Assembly: GCF_024171645.1 (NCBI RefSeq)
Contig: NZ_JALKAC010000012.1
Location: forward strand, 160,652 to 224,651
DNA from: Flavobacterium sp. HSC-32F16
Lineage (GTDB): Bacteria; Bacteroidota; Bacteroidia; Flavobacteriales; Flavobacteriaceae
Reading direction: 5' to 3'
Length of the DNA stretch: 64,000 nt
Position numbers and translations under genes: made by a program. The notes under the pieces were generated by a model that saw only the letters and a program-made list of their open reading frames with translations, was not told the origin of the DNA and made no database searches. Below, in pieces: positions 1-8,929 of this stretch. Position 1 is the stretch's first letter. Every line of letters starts with the position of its first letter.

Positions 1-99
1 GCAAGGTCATAGGAATAAAACATAATTTTTGTAATAGCAAATACGTAAAGAATGGATTATAGTCTAATGGATATAAGCATTAGATATGCGTGCCTCTCG

Positions 100-133
100 T
101 TTGTCTTTTATAACGATTGTTTTTCTATATTTG
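100..133 (+). promoter_or_regulatory. Predicted Bacteroidota promoter
   Basis: TTTG at 100-103 and TATATTTG at 126-133 are 22 nt apart, matching the TTTG / TAnnTTTG promoter known from Flavobacterium. Transcription would start near 140, just ahead of the lipoprotein gene. Inference from motif only. Confidence 0.5.
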
Positions 134-200
134 AAACTCCGCATAAACTAAAGGAAAGTTTTTGCATGGGCTGATAGTGAACTCTAAATTTGGTAGTATT

Positions 201-941
201 ATGAAATTTAACTTTTTTTTTGCTATTGCGATTTTGTGGATAGCAGGTTGTTCTGGACAAGAGGTTTCTTCAAATAAAGTATTTAAAGAAATAGCTTTGG
301 TGAACAGGATTGAATTTATAAATGCGAAATATGACCAGCCAAAATTCAGCTGCGGTTTTCTGATAAAATATAACAATGAAACATTTGCTGTAACAGCAAA
401 ACATATACTTAAGATTATTAAGCCCGAAAGTATGACAACCCTGTCGTTGCAAAGCCATATTAAAAATTGGATATTATACCCATTAAACAATAAGTCCGAA
501 ATTGTAGTTTGTGATAAATTATTAAATGAAGACAAGTCTGAGTTATTAGAAGCCAAGTCAACTTATGACAATGACTGGCTGGTATTTTCCATAAAGGAAA
601 ACTCTTCCGGTATTATACCTTTGGAAATAAGAAACACTCCTTTAATTCAGGGAGAAAAATTATATGTTGTGGGCTGGACCAGAACGATGGAAAATGGTCC
701 TCAAAGAGTATATGAATTTGAATATTACAAAACAATTTCAAATCGGATTTTATTAAAAGATATTCTTGTGCCGGAGAAATTCGGAGGACTCAGCGGGGCT
801 CCATTAGTAGATGAAAATGGTTTACTTGTTGGGATTGTCTCAAATGGGACAGTTGATCCAGATTCAAATAAGAAGTTTTTCTCTCCATGCTCAGTAACAA
901 ATTTATTAACTTTTATCGAAAATAGAAAGCTTGATAAATAA
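201..941 (+). CDS. Trypsin-like serine peptidase lipoprotein
   Basis: A secreted protein with a trypsin-like fold, probably anchored as a lipoprotein. I place the start at the ATG at 201 rather than the in-frame ATG at 162, because the protein then opens with MKFNFF, a hydrophobic stretch and the lipobox-like IAGC. The catalytic triad is visible in the usual order: His in TAKHIL, Asp in DNDWLVF, and Ser in GGLSGAPL followed by GLLVGIVS. The first strand CGFLIKYNNETFAVTA is typical of S1/HtrA-type peptidases. There is no PDZ domain, and the roughly 245 residues are just the protease domain. The substrate is unknown. It stands alone, with its own promoter upstream and a strong hairpin downstream. 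Confidence 0.75.
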   Translation: MKFNFFFAIAILWIAGCSGQEVSSNKVFKEIALVNRIEFINAKYDQPKFSCGFLIKYNNETFAVTAKHILKIIKPESMTTLSLQSHIKNWILYPLNNKSEIVVCDKLLNEDKSELLEAKSTYDNDWLVFSIKENSSGIIPLEIRNTPLIQGEKLYVVGWTRTMENGPQRVYEFEYYKTISNRILLKDILVPEKFGGLSGAPLVDENGLLVGIVSNGTVDPDSNKKFFSPCSVTNLLTFIENRKLDK

Positions 942-1063
942 TAAGCCGGTCATGTAAAAGCGTTTAGAGCCTGTTTAGAGCGAGGTTACTGGTTTATGGT
1001 AAAACGAACCCTGAAAATACAAGTAAAAATGGAGGTCGGTAGTATTACGGCCTACGTGTTTTT

Positions 1064-1109
1064 ATAAAATAACAAGAGACGTCCATCAGGTCGTCTCTTG
1101 TTATTTTAT
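1064..1109. terminator. Bidirectional terminator hairpin
   Basis: A perfect 18-bp stem (1064-1081 pairing 1092-1109) with a 10-nt loop lies between the convergent lipoprotein and MFS genes. A/T-rich ends on both sides suit termination in both directions. Confidence 0.75.
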
Positions 1110-1204
1110 GTAGTAAGACTTAAAATGTTTCTGGTTTACCCTGGTTTTCAAATCAGGTTATGATAAAAAAATGTATTTTATTTAATATCGCAATTTGTCT
1201 TTTT

Positions 1205-2482
1205 TTAGATTGGCCCCCTTTTAACCTCATTCTCATCAGTCATATCTATAGTTTTTGGATGCAGGCTCACTAGTTGTAAAACGATTGCAGTAAAAACTAC
1301 AAATAAGAGTAGTACAAAAACGTGTCTCATTCCTCCATTATCAGCTGCTTTTCCTAAAAACTCTGTGATAACAGCTCCGGCCGAAATACCTGCAAAATTC
1401 ATAATTCCATATCCTGTAGCCCTGTAGCGGGGAGCAACAAACTGACAAAGAATAGGCATATTGTTGGTGTCGTATATTCCAAATCCAAGTCCAAAAAGGA
1501 CAGCGCCAAAAACAATAGCGGTTATGTCACAGCAATAGCCAAATAAAAACAATGCCGGAATGGTAAGAAACAATCCAACAGCACTGGTGTAAATTCTTCC
1601 TTTAAGATGTTTCATCACCCATCTGTCTGAAATGGCACCTCCAATTAAAACGCCAAAAAAGGAAGACATTGAAATGGTTACCGTGGCAATTGGTCCCGCC
1701 AGAGACATGTCTAAATGTAAAGTTTCAGTAAATAAAGTGGGTAACCAGTTTTTGGCCGCCCATCCCGGTAAACTTGGTGCAGAGAAATAAAAAAGCAAAA
1801 CCCAAAAGGAGATATTACCGAATACTATTCCCAGTCCCTTGAACATTTGCCTGAATTCTGTGCGGACAGATGACTTTTTTGTGGGATCTAAGAAGTACGT
1901 CTTCTTTTCTTCTATAAAAAATATAAGTATTAAACTGTAAAGCACACCGAATAAACCTACGGAGTGAAAGGTAAAATGCCAGGAAAAATACTTGGATATA
2001 GTGGCTCCAAAACCACCGAGTGCTTGTCCTAAATAAATTCCAGTGGTATGAATCGCAATTGCAAAAGAGCGTGTTTTTTCCTGATGGTAATCTGCAATTA
2101 AGGATAAGGCAGCCGGAATATAAAAGGCTTCGCTAAAACCCATAATGCCACGCAAAATATAAATCTGATTGAAAGTTTCGGCATAACCCATCGCCATAGT
2201 CACTCCGGACCAGATGAAAAGACTTCCTATGATGATTCTTTTTCGGTTAAACCGATCCGCAATAATTCCGGAAACAGGGCTCATAAGTGCATAAATCCAA
2301 AGGAAAACAGCCATTAAAAGACCGAAATTTTCAGCTTTAGCCAATTCAGGAATGTCCTCCATCATCGCTGCTTTCATAGTGGAGAGCATTTGTCGGTCTA
2401 AATAATTCAATAAAGCAACAATCCATAGCAGGCCGACAACAATCCATGGATAGGATTTTTTTTCATTCAATTTTGCAATCAT
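1205..2482 (-). CDS. MFS transporter, organic anion type
   Basis: A 425-residue major facilitator superfamily permease with about 12 hydrophobic segments. The N-terminal NYLDRQ motif in helix 1 and the loop motif GIIADRFNRKR between helices 2 and 3 (the G-x-x-x-D-R-x-x-R-R signature) are typical of the sugar-acid/organic-anion group (ACS family, such as hexuronate or sialic acid carriers). A second copy of the loop motif, GGAISDRWVMKHLKGR, marks the C-terminal half. The substrate cannot be read from sequence. It is on the same strand as, and downstream of, the amino-acid oxidase/decarboxylase pair, but a 562-bp gap makes co-transcription uncertain. It could carry a product of those enzymes; this is only inference from position. 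Confidence 0.85.
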   Translation of the reverse strand: MIAKLNEKKSYPWIVVGLLWIVALLNYLDRQMLSTMKAAMMEDIPELAKAENFGLLMAVFLWIYALMSPVSGIIADRFNRKRIIIGSLFIWSGVTMAMGYAETFNQIYILRGIMGFSEAFYIPAALSLIADYHQEKTRSFAIAIHTTGIYLGQALGGFGATISKYFSWHFTFHSVGLFGVLYSLILIFFIEEKKTYFLDPTKKSSVRTEFRQMFKGLGIVFGNISFWVLLFYFSAPSLPGWAAKNWLPTLFTETLHLDMSLAGPIATVTISMSSFFGVLIGGAISDRWVMKHLKGRIYTSAVGLFLTIPALFLFGYCCDITAIVFGAVLFGLGFGIYDTNNMPILCQFVAPRYRATGYGIMNFAGISAGAVITEFLGKAADNGGMRHVFVLLLFVVFTAIVLQLVSLHPKTIDMTDENEVKRGPI

Positions 2483-3044
2483 TCTCTTTTTTCAAAATAA
2501 AGGCCGAATATACGAATTCAAACGCAACAGGAAAGAATTGTTTTTCCGTGTTATTTGTTTACTATATCGTATCGCGACTTCTTATATTCAGGTTTTGCTG
2601 CATTCTTTATTTTCAATAAGCAGACTTACGCGATTGTACCACAAAACTTTTGTTCGGTTTTATGAATATTGAAAATTATTAGTTAGTTATTAATTTATTA
2701 TAATTTGTATTTTTAGAATGCTTTTAATTGTTTTTTTGCTGCTAATGGGTAGGTTGGTAGAGGAGTCCAAAGCTTTAATTCTACATTTTAATTTTTTTCT
2801 GTTGTACTAAGATTCTGCCAGAATATTAGAATGATGAATTCTTTATAGATTAAACTAAACTTTTTATGGCAGAAGAGGTATCAAGTCCAAAACTATGGTG
2901 CCGCAATTTTGCCACAAAAATTTAAAAACGTTACACTTTACAAAATCAGGTAGTTAAACGTCTTTACTATTTTGTGGCAGATTAACTGCAAAGCCAGATT
3001 ACAATTTTTGCAGATATACTATTTTAAAATTCACCTTTTTTAAA
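2483..3044. other. 562-bp intergenic region with TGCCA repeats
   Basis: No convincing coding frame was seen. The middle (about 2805-2970) carries several TGCCA/TGGCA motifs, including TTCTGCCAGAA and later TATGGCAGAAG, plus a GTGCCGCAATTTTGCCAC segment resembling one near 12757-12785. This may be a worn dispersed repeat or mobile-element remnant. Confidence 0.4.
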
Positions 3045-4805
3045 TTAACATAAACTCCAGTTTTTATCCAGAAATTCATCTTCTCCAGGCTCCTCTGTTT
3101 TATAAGCAATTGATTCAGGGATAGAGGTTTTAGGAATGTTTACATGAACGATGGTATTTTCCTTAATATCCTCAAGACGTCTTAAAACTTCGTCAAGTTC
3201 GTCAAGACTGTTGACTTCAAAACCTCTGCCTCCAAATACATCAACGAGTTTTGCATATTTCCAACGGTGCATTTGGTTGTAATCATAAATATTGTTTAGA
3301 TCGGGAATGCTGTATTCTACCTTTTCTGCACCGCGAAAAGGATTTGGATTAACAAGCATTTGTTCAATACCATAAATTCCATTATCCAAAACAAATACAA
3401 TGGTATCGTGTTTTAGTTTATTCTGTGTAGATATAGCTTGACAGGTTTCCTGAAAAGCACCATCTCCAACAAATACTACAGGTCTCTTATCAGGTCTGGC
3501 ACATTTTATTCCGGTGGCTGCGGGAACGGAATAACCTATTGAAAGCCATGATGCCTGCGCTACAAATCCATTAGGTTCAGCAATACGGATTCCCTGGGCA
3601 CCCAATAAAGGAAAACCGGCATCTGCAACTACTATATGTCTTTCGTCAATAAAAGTATTGATCCGTTTGAAAAAGGTATCATAATTAAGTGTTGGTTCTG
3701 CATTTTTTGTAATGCTTTGATCCGCTACAAAAAATGATTCAGGCAGCTTCTCTGCATCATACATTTCATAAGCACTAAAGTTAACTTTGATGAGTTCTTC
3801 TTTTAGAAATATCATAAAATCTCTCAACGATACATTGGCCATGTAAGAAGCCCCAATCCTTACACCGCTGTGGTTGGCAAGTACAGTATCATCTTTCCAA
3901 ACATCAAAACCACCCAGGTTTTTGCCTGTGGTCCATACGCCAAGGCCGATTTTCAGCTGGGCTTTTTCGAATTGTTCCTTGACATCTTTTGGCGATGCCT
4001 TGCCATTAAAAACGCCTTTGAATTTAGGATGGTTTTCCGATACAATTGATTTTCCGAGTATGGAAGTCACAAATTCTGTATCGGTTGTTTCGATCAGATC
4101 CAGAAATTCTTTTTGAATACCATAGCGCTGGATCTCAATACCTCCCCAGAAAATAATTTCTTTTCCGCGTGCCATAGCAGCTACTCTTTTAGCAGCCTTG
4201 CGTGCACTTGATTGACATTTAGAGGACTCTCTTTCTGCCAATGGATTAACAGGGGGATTGCATTCCATTCGCCATGCATCTTCAAAAACTTCTAGATAAA
4301 CCGGTCTTCCATATAAAATACAGGCATTCAATACTGCATCAATTTTATAAGGAGCATCAGATGAACCTGTGATTTGTTCTGCGGCAACGGTAACGTTTCT
4401 AAACACATTAATGTTACTGTACATATCACCTGTCATATGAGATGCCAGCATGCCCTGAACGAGACTTCGCTGCTGGTCTTTGTTGGTTGGAGCTCCATTA
4501 ATTACAAGCACGGGACAATGCTCTACATAAGAACCTGCAACCGAATTAAGTAGTGTAAATGCGCCTACACCATAGGTTACCGCAACTGCCGCGAAACCGT
4601 TTTGCCACGCGTAGGCATCAGTACAATGCCCAGCGTTTATTTCATTTGTGTCGTTAACGATTTTAATTTTTGCTTTTTTGTCTTCGTGAATCGTGTTTAA
4701 AAATGGTGCGGTATAATTGCCTGCAATTCCAAACAAATGTGTTAATCCTAATTGTTCAAGGCGTATCTGAAGGTATTTTGCAACGGAGATTTTTTTCTGT
4801 GACAT
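3045..4805 (-). CDS. ThDP-dependent 2-oxo-acid decarboxylase
   Basis: A 586-residue thiamine-diphosphate enzyme of the pyruvate/indolepyruvate decarboxylase group, converting a 2-oxo acid to an aldehyde plus CO2. Visible features are the activating Glu (E55 in NEINAG), the cofactor motif GDG at 447-449 ending in Asn near 475, and Glu 481 in GIYGIEQ where pyruvate decarboxylases have a catalytic Glu. The paired His motif (HHT in typical members) reads SHMTG at 122-126, so only the second His is kept, which may mean altered specificity. Its start lies one base after the stop of the amino-acid oxidase, so the two are surely co-transcribed. Oxidase plus decarboxylase would turn an L-amino acid into an aldehyde. 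Which amino acid cannot be read. Confidence 0.85.
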   Translation of the reverse strand: MSQKKISVAKYLQIRLEQLGLTHLFGIAGNYTAPFLNTIHEDKKAKIKIVNDTNEINAGHCTDAYAWQNGFAAVAVTYGVGAFTLLNSVAGSYVEHCPVLVINGAPTNKDQQRSLVQGMLASHMTGDMYSNINVFRNVTVAAEQITGSSDAPYKIDAVLNACILYGRPVYLEVFEDAWRMECNPPVNPLAERESSKCQSSARKAAKRVAAMARGKEIIFWGGIEIQRYGIQKEFLDLIETTDTEFVTSILGKSIVSENHPKFKGVFNGKASPKDVKEQFEKAQLKIGLGVWTTGKNLGGFDVWKDDTVLANHSGVRIGASYMANVSLRDFMIFLKEELIKVNFSAYEMYDAEKLPESFFVADQSITKNAEPTLNYDTFFKRINTFIDERHIVVADAGFPLLGAQGIRIAEPNGFVAQASWLSIGYSVPAATGIKCARPDKRPVVFVGDGAFQETCQAISTQNKLKHDTIVFVLDNGIYGIEQMLVNPNPFRGAEKVEYSIPDLNNIYDYNQMHRWKYAKLVDVFGGRGFEVNSLDELDEVLRRLEDIKENTIVHVNIPKTSIPESIAYKTEEPGEDEFLDKNWSLC

Positions 4806-4806
4806 C

Positions 4807-6528
4807 TTAAATCGGATTATTTAGGTTACCGGTATTTTCGTTTACTTCAAGTGCGGTGCGGATTCCTGATTCAATGGCCCCTTCAATCCAGGCATGTTTC
4901 AGAGAAGTGTGCTCGCCCGCAAAATGTGCTTTTCCATTCCATTCGGTTGAGATGATATGACGCTGCAATAAGTGTAATTGTCCCGGATTAAATATTGCGG
5001 CTTCACCATACGCATATGGATCGCGCATCCAGCTTTGTGTTGCGCCGCCAATTAATTTTCCGTTTTTGCCCTTGCGCTCTTTAATGCTTGAGCTGATTAC
5101 GGCAAGGTCGATAATACGTTGCTGCTCCTTCTTGTCATCGGAGTGGATAATAGCCAGGTTTTTAAGCGCATAAAAGTACCTGTCATCGTCATCCATAGAA
5201 TCCCAGCGGCTTGCTTCATCAGACCAGCAGTATGATGCGAGCACAACACCGTGTCCTTTAGTTCCTAAATCATTGCTCGGATAATAGGTGAAACGGTTAG
5301 AAAAGTCAGTAATTGTACCGCCGCCAACAATATTATATGGTGCTTCCTGCCACCATTTCTCACGAAATTCCAGCAGTATTTTAGTTGCAGAATCATAGTG
5401 CAGTTCGCGGATGGCTTTTCTTTTAAGCTGCTTGAACTGCGGTGTTACATACACATGTCTTAAGGCTGAAAACGGTATTGTGACAATTATTTCATCAAAT
5501 TCCAGGTCACTAACCGGTGTTTTTAATGCTTTAAATCCTGCGTCTTCATAAAATTGAAAGTCACGCTGCACTTCAATATCTACTTCAACTTTTACTTTAT
5601 CGTTAACGAGCATCATTTTAGTCATCCTGCAGTCAAAGTAGGTGTTTTCTTCCAGACTGTGAGCTTTGAAGAGTGCATTTGGCAGCAGGTCGCTTCCACC
5701 GACAATTTCCAAAAACCGGGTAGAATCCTTGATGATATTCTGTTCGATAAAACTCTGGATAAAGTCATAAGACATTCTGGACTCCAGATTCTGAATAACC
5801 CCAATCATCTCGATGGCGTTCTCTGAATACATCGAATTTTCCTTTAAAAAACGACGCATCGAATATTCTCCGTAACGCTCAATGAGTAAAGGCCAGTTTT
5901 TTTCAGGATCTTCTGCAATAAAAGCCTTAAGGGGATTAATAAGATTGGCCATTAACTGGTCGGCACGCATGTTCTCGCTCTTGCCCAAATGAAAGTTCAG
6001 TAGTTTGTTTACATCAACGACCTTAGTTTTGTCTTTTGGTATATATTCATTCTGTACAACACGTTTGCGGTTAATATAGAAAATAGAATTTCGGGTAACT
6101 TCGGGCTCTGGTTTAGCGGGATCTGCCTGATGTGCGACAGCTTGTTCCTTATCAACAGACAGATAATAAAAAGGTTCAGTTTTGAGTCCGAGTTTATCAA
6201 TGTATTTAAGTACCATTTGATGTATAGTCGGGATGCGCATTGCACCCGCTTCGCCATAGACACTATCATCTTCAAAATATTTTTTGTCTTTAGAGTTCCT
6301 AAAAGTTTTGATTCTGCCGCCCACGCGGGTGTTTGATTCGATTATAGTAACATTATGTCCAGCCTGCTTTAACATACCTGCAGCTACCATTCCAGCCATT
6401 CCGGCACCAATAATTAATACGTCTTTTGGTTTATCCGTCCGCGGGATTCCCTGGTCAATGTACTTTAAGTACTGCTGGATAATAATGTCATTGTCTTCGT
6501 CAAGTAAGCCGTGTAGGTAGTTTTCCAT
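4807..6528 (-). CDS. Flavin L-amino-acid oxidase / monooxygenase family
   Basis: A 573-residue FAD enzyme of the monoamine/L-amino-acid oxidase superfamily. The dinucleotide motif VLIIGAGMAGMVAAG is at 37-51, followed by ESNTRVGGR at 64-72. GEAGAMRIP (93-100) places Arg 98 where L-amino-acid oxidases and tryptophan 2-monooxygenases bind the substrate carboxylate. The C-terminal FAD motif reads HFAGEHTS then WIEGAIESG. No signal peptide is seen, so it is probably cytoplasmic. Known members oxidise amino acids to 2-oxo acids with release of ammonia and H2O2, or to amides. The decarboxylase one base downstream favours the 2-oxo-acid product. The roughly 670 bp upstream hold no gene. Confidence 0.85.
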   Translation of the reverse strand: MENYLHGLLDEDNDIIIQQYLKYIDQGIPRTDKPKDVLIIGAGMAGMVAAGMLKQAGHNVTIIESNTRVGGRIKTFRNSKDKKYFEDDSVYGEAGAMRIPTIHQMVLKYIDKLGLKTEPFYYLSVDKEQAVAHQADPAKPEPEVTRNSIFYINRKRVVQNEYIPKDKTKVVDVNKLLNFHLGKSENMRADQLMANLINPLKAFIAEDPEKNWPLLIERYGEYSMRRFLKENSMYSENAIEMIGVIQNLESRMSYDFIQSFIEQNIIKDSTRFLEIVGGSDLLPNALFKAHSLEENTYFDCRMTKMMLVNDKVKVEVDIEVQRDFQFYEDAGFKALKTPVSDLEFDEIIVTIPFSALRHVYVTPQFKQLKRKAIRELHYDSATKILLEFREKWWQEAPYNIVGGGTITDFSNRFTYYPSNDLGTKGHGVVLASYCWSDEASRWDSMDDDDRYFYALKNLAIIHSDDKKEQQRIIDLAVISSSIKERKGKNGKLIGGATQSWMRDPYAYGEAAIFNPGQLHLLQRHIISTEWNGKAHFAGEHTSLKHAWIEGAIESGIRTALEVNENTGNLNNPI

Positions 6529-7201
6529 AATCAGTGGGTTTGGTTATTAGTTTATTTTTTAAATGATGTAGGATTTAAAGTCGAATGGAATTTTGTGCTT
6601 TATAAATTAGATAAACAGAAACATACATTCTTAATAAATTCATGGTTTGCATACTAAATTGCTTTTAGGTTAGCTTACCCTTAGCTGGTTTTCAGCATCG
6701 CGTTTATAATAAGCATCGTAAAGTGCCTGATTGGAATCTAAAATATAACAGATATAAAATAAACTTAAAAGAAATGACACCAAACGGAGATTTTTGGGTA
6801 TAAGAGTGATTTTATACGCAATAAGATTTTTTAAAACAAAAAATCCAATTGATTTATGAAGGATTAAAATTCTATTTAATTAGAATTTTAGTTTTGGTTC
6901 AGATTTAAAAAATAGAATATTTTATCGGATCATTCTAAGCTTGGTTTTAATTCCAAGTCTAATCAAAAAGTTACATCAATCGGAGAATTAGTAACATGCA
7001 CATTCAATCCTTTTTCTTTGAATAATTTAATGATTGGTCTAAAATATTACAGTAAATAATTTTAAAAGAAAAGTAATAAAAAAAACAGGAATATATTTGT
7101 GTAAAGTACTCCTATTGTAGTTATCTGCGCAGCAAACGCTATGACTTGTTTTTATTTAGCAGGCACTCGTTGCAAACGAGCGCCAGTGGGAAAATTTCAT
7201 T
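6529..7201. other. Intergenic region, no gene seen
   Basis: Very AT-rich; no frame looks coding. It ends with the REP-like palindrome at 7162-7184, close to the 3' end of the following minus-strand gene. Confidence 0.5.
7162..7184. repeat. REP-like palindrome
   Basis: GGC-A-CTCGTT, a GCA loop, then AACGAG-C-GCC form a compact GC-rich hairpin in otherwise AT-rich DNA, followed by CAGTGGG. It resembles short palindromes mobilised by IS200-like REP transposases in Bacteroidota (from memory, not searched). It also lies just past the stop of the 541-residue gene. Confidence 0.45.
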
Positions 7202-8827
7202 TTATTCCTTTGAAGGATAAACAACACCAACCATTAGTAAAGCGACAGTTTTAGAATGAATTGGAACTGAAATAATTTCTTTTGGATTGTTACTTTTAAT
7301 TTTTAATTCAACACTATAATTCAAAGGTTCAAATACCACTTTGTCTATGCTGTTATCTACTGAATATTTAGTTAATGAATAATTGTCATTTATTTGTAAA
7401 AAAGGTAAATTCAGCAACCCTTCAACAGATAATAAATTAGAATTAAACAATGGAAAAGAATTATTTTTTTTATAATGAATTGTGACTGTAGGTAAATTAG
7501 CTGCTAATAGAGCTGAAACTCTGCCAAAATCTCCTCCTTCATCTAAACTGCCCAAATTATATGGAGGTACTGTTACAAAACAAAAACCTGTTCTTTTGTG
7601 ATCCAAATTTTTAATTGATTGATTAATGGCATCTTCATAAAACCATCCCCAACTGTTGGGTTGTTTATGATTAACTTTATTTTCCTGCTTATTCTCAAGA
7701 TAACTCAATGGTGAAACAGGAATAAGTACATATCCCTTATATTCAATTTTTATAGTAATCATATTTTCTAACAAATTCGTTAACAGATATGACTGCCCAT
7801 TTGTAGGTTTAAATATGCTGGATTTATTTTCATCTGCTTCATTATCCTCTAGACTTACTTCATGCAAATTGGTTAAATTAATTTCAATAACTCTATCATG
7901 ATCATTTAACGAATTTTGAATTTCTGCTATTGATAATCCAATTTCATATGAAGGAGAAAAACTATAGTTCTTACCATCTATTAGATCAAAAGTAACTATT
8001 CCACCATTGTTTTTATTAGGAAACCTAGTGTTATTTATAACCTCTGAAAGAATGTTAGAGTTATATCTAAAACTTTTATCGATAGTACTAATAAAAAGAT
8101 ATTCATCAAAATATTGTATGATGTCAAACAGTAATAATGCTCCAGAAGCAGGAATATGCGGCAAAAGCACTTCTAAATTTTTTTCACCTACTAATTGATT
8201 AAATTGCAGAGGAGGTTTATTCTCTTTATTCATTCCACTCCATAAATACCCCATTGCGTAAAGAAATATATAATCTAATTTATTATGAACAGAGAGCTTA
8301 AAAATTGCTAAGCTTTTATTTGCTTTTTCTATATCCTCTTGACTAATCACACCGAATAATTCTTCATATTTTGAAACGATTCTAGTAACAGAGACTTTTT
8401 GCATTTGAATTTGTTCTTCATATTGCAATTTATCTGAAGAATTAAATTGGTATCTTATTGAAGTCATTAATTGTTTGTAAGAATTAGTAAAACTATTTGC
8501 AATCGATAATTTCACACTGCCTTTTATTGGTCCAGGTATTACTCTTGAACTTATAAAATCATAAGTGCCTTGATTAAAAGCTTGATTATCATTAAGGAAC
8601 CAGTAAGGAATACGGCTATGATTTGGATCTATTAAGGGATATAAAATAGCCGAATCATTTTGTGAAAAAAACTTATTTAGTTGTGCTTTCCATTCAAACA
8701 AGTAGTTATTATAGATAGAGTAATTATTCTTTTTAGATAAAGTATCTTGAGATAAGATTTTGTCTGAACAAAATATATTAAATAGTATTATAAGGGGAAA
8801 CCAAAAATAAATTTTATACTTATACAT
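7202..8827 (-). CDS. Secreted protein of unrecognised family (paralogue A)
   Basis: I do not recognise this 541-residue protein. It begins with a signal-peptide-like segment (MYKYKIYFWFPLIILF, cleavage likely after ILSQ), so it should be exported. It is clearly a paralogue of the next gene upstream (8930-10495). Shared blocks in order are NQGTYDF, a YLWSG segment, NNGGI-TF, SIAEIQN-LN-RVIE, YKGY-LIP-SPL, EGGDFG and EIISVP near the C-terminus. It lacks two Ser/Gly-rich segments that the paralogue has. There are no transmembrane helices beyond the leader and no known catalytic motif. A terminator-like hairpin separates the two genes, so they may be transcribed independently. A two-gene family with one exported and one leaderless member is the main unexplained item in the window. 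Confidence 0.7.
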   Translation of the reverse strand: MYKYKIYFWFPLIILFNIFCSDKILSQDTLSKKNNYSIYNNYLFEWKAQLNKFFSQNDSAILYPLIDPNHSRIPYWFLNDNQAFNQGTYDFISSRVIPGPIKGSVKLSIANSFTNSYKQLMTSIRYQFNSSDKLQYEEQIQMQKVSVTRIVSKYEELFGVISQEDIEKANKSLAIFKLSVHNKLDYIFLYAMGYLWSGMNKENKPPLQFNQLVGEKNLEVLLPHIPASGALLLFDIIQYFDEYLFISTIDKSFRYNSNILSEVINNTRFPNKNNGGIVTFDLIDGKNYSFSPSYEIGLSIAEIQNSLNDHDRVIEINLTNLHEVSLEDNEADENKSSIFKPTNGQSYLLTNLLENMITIKIEYKGYVLIPVSPLSYLENKQENKVNHKQPNSWGWFYEDAINQSIKNLDHKRTGFCFVTVPPYNLGSLDEGGDFGRVSALLAANLPTVTIHYKKNNSFPLFNSNLLSVEGLLNLPFLQINDNYSLTKYSVDNSIDKVVFEPLNYSVELKIKSNNPKEIISVPIHSKTVALLMVGVVYPSKE

Positions 8828-8867
8828 TTCATAAATGATTTAATTAGCTAAAAAGATGTAAAAATTT

Positions 8868-8898
8868 AAAAAGGAAAGAGTAAAATTCTTTCCTTTTT
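8868..8898 (-). terminator. Terminator of paralogue B
   Basis: An 11-bp stem (8868-8878 with 8888-8898), 9-nt loop and A/T-rich flanks lie just past the stop of the 8930-10495 gene and ahead of the start of the 7202-8827 gene. Confidence 0.6.
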
Positions 8899-8929
8899 TT
8901 TATATTAATAGAATATTTTAAAAATTCTG

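Noticed and set aside
125..556. Open frame antisense to the trypsin-like lipoprotein gene
   Set aside because: The plus strand carries a complete catalytic triad and lipobox; the antisense frame has no support.
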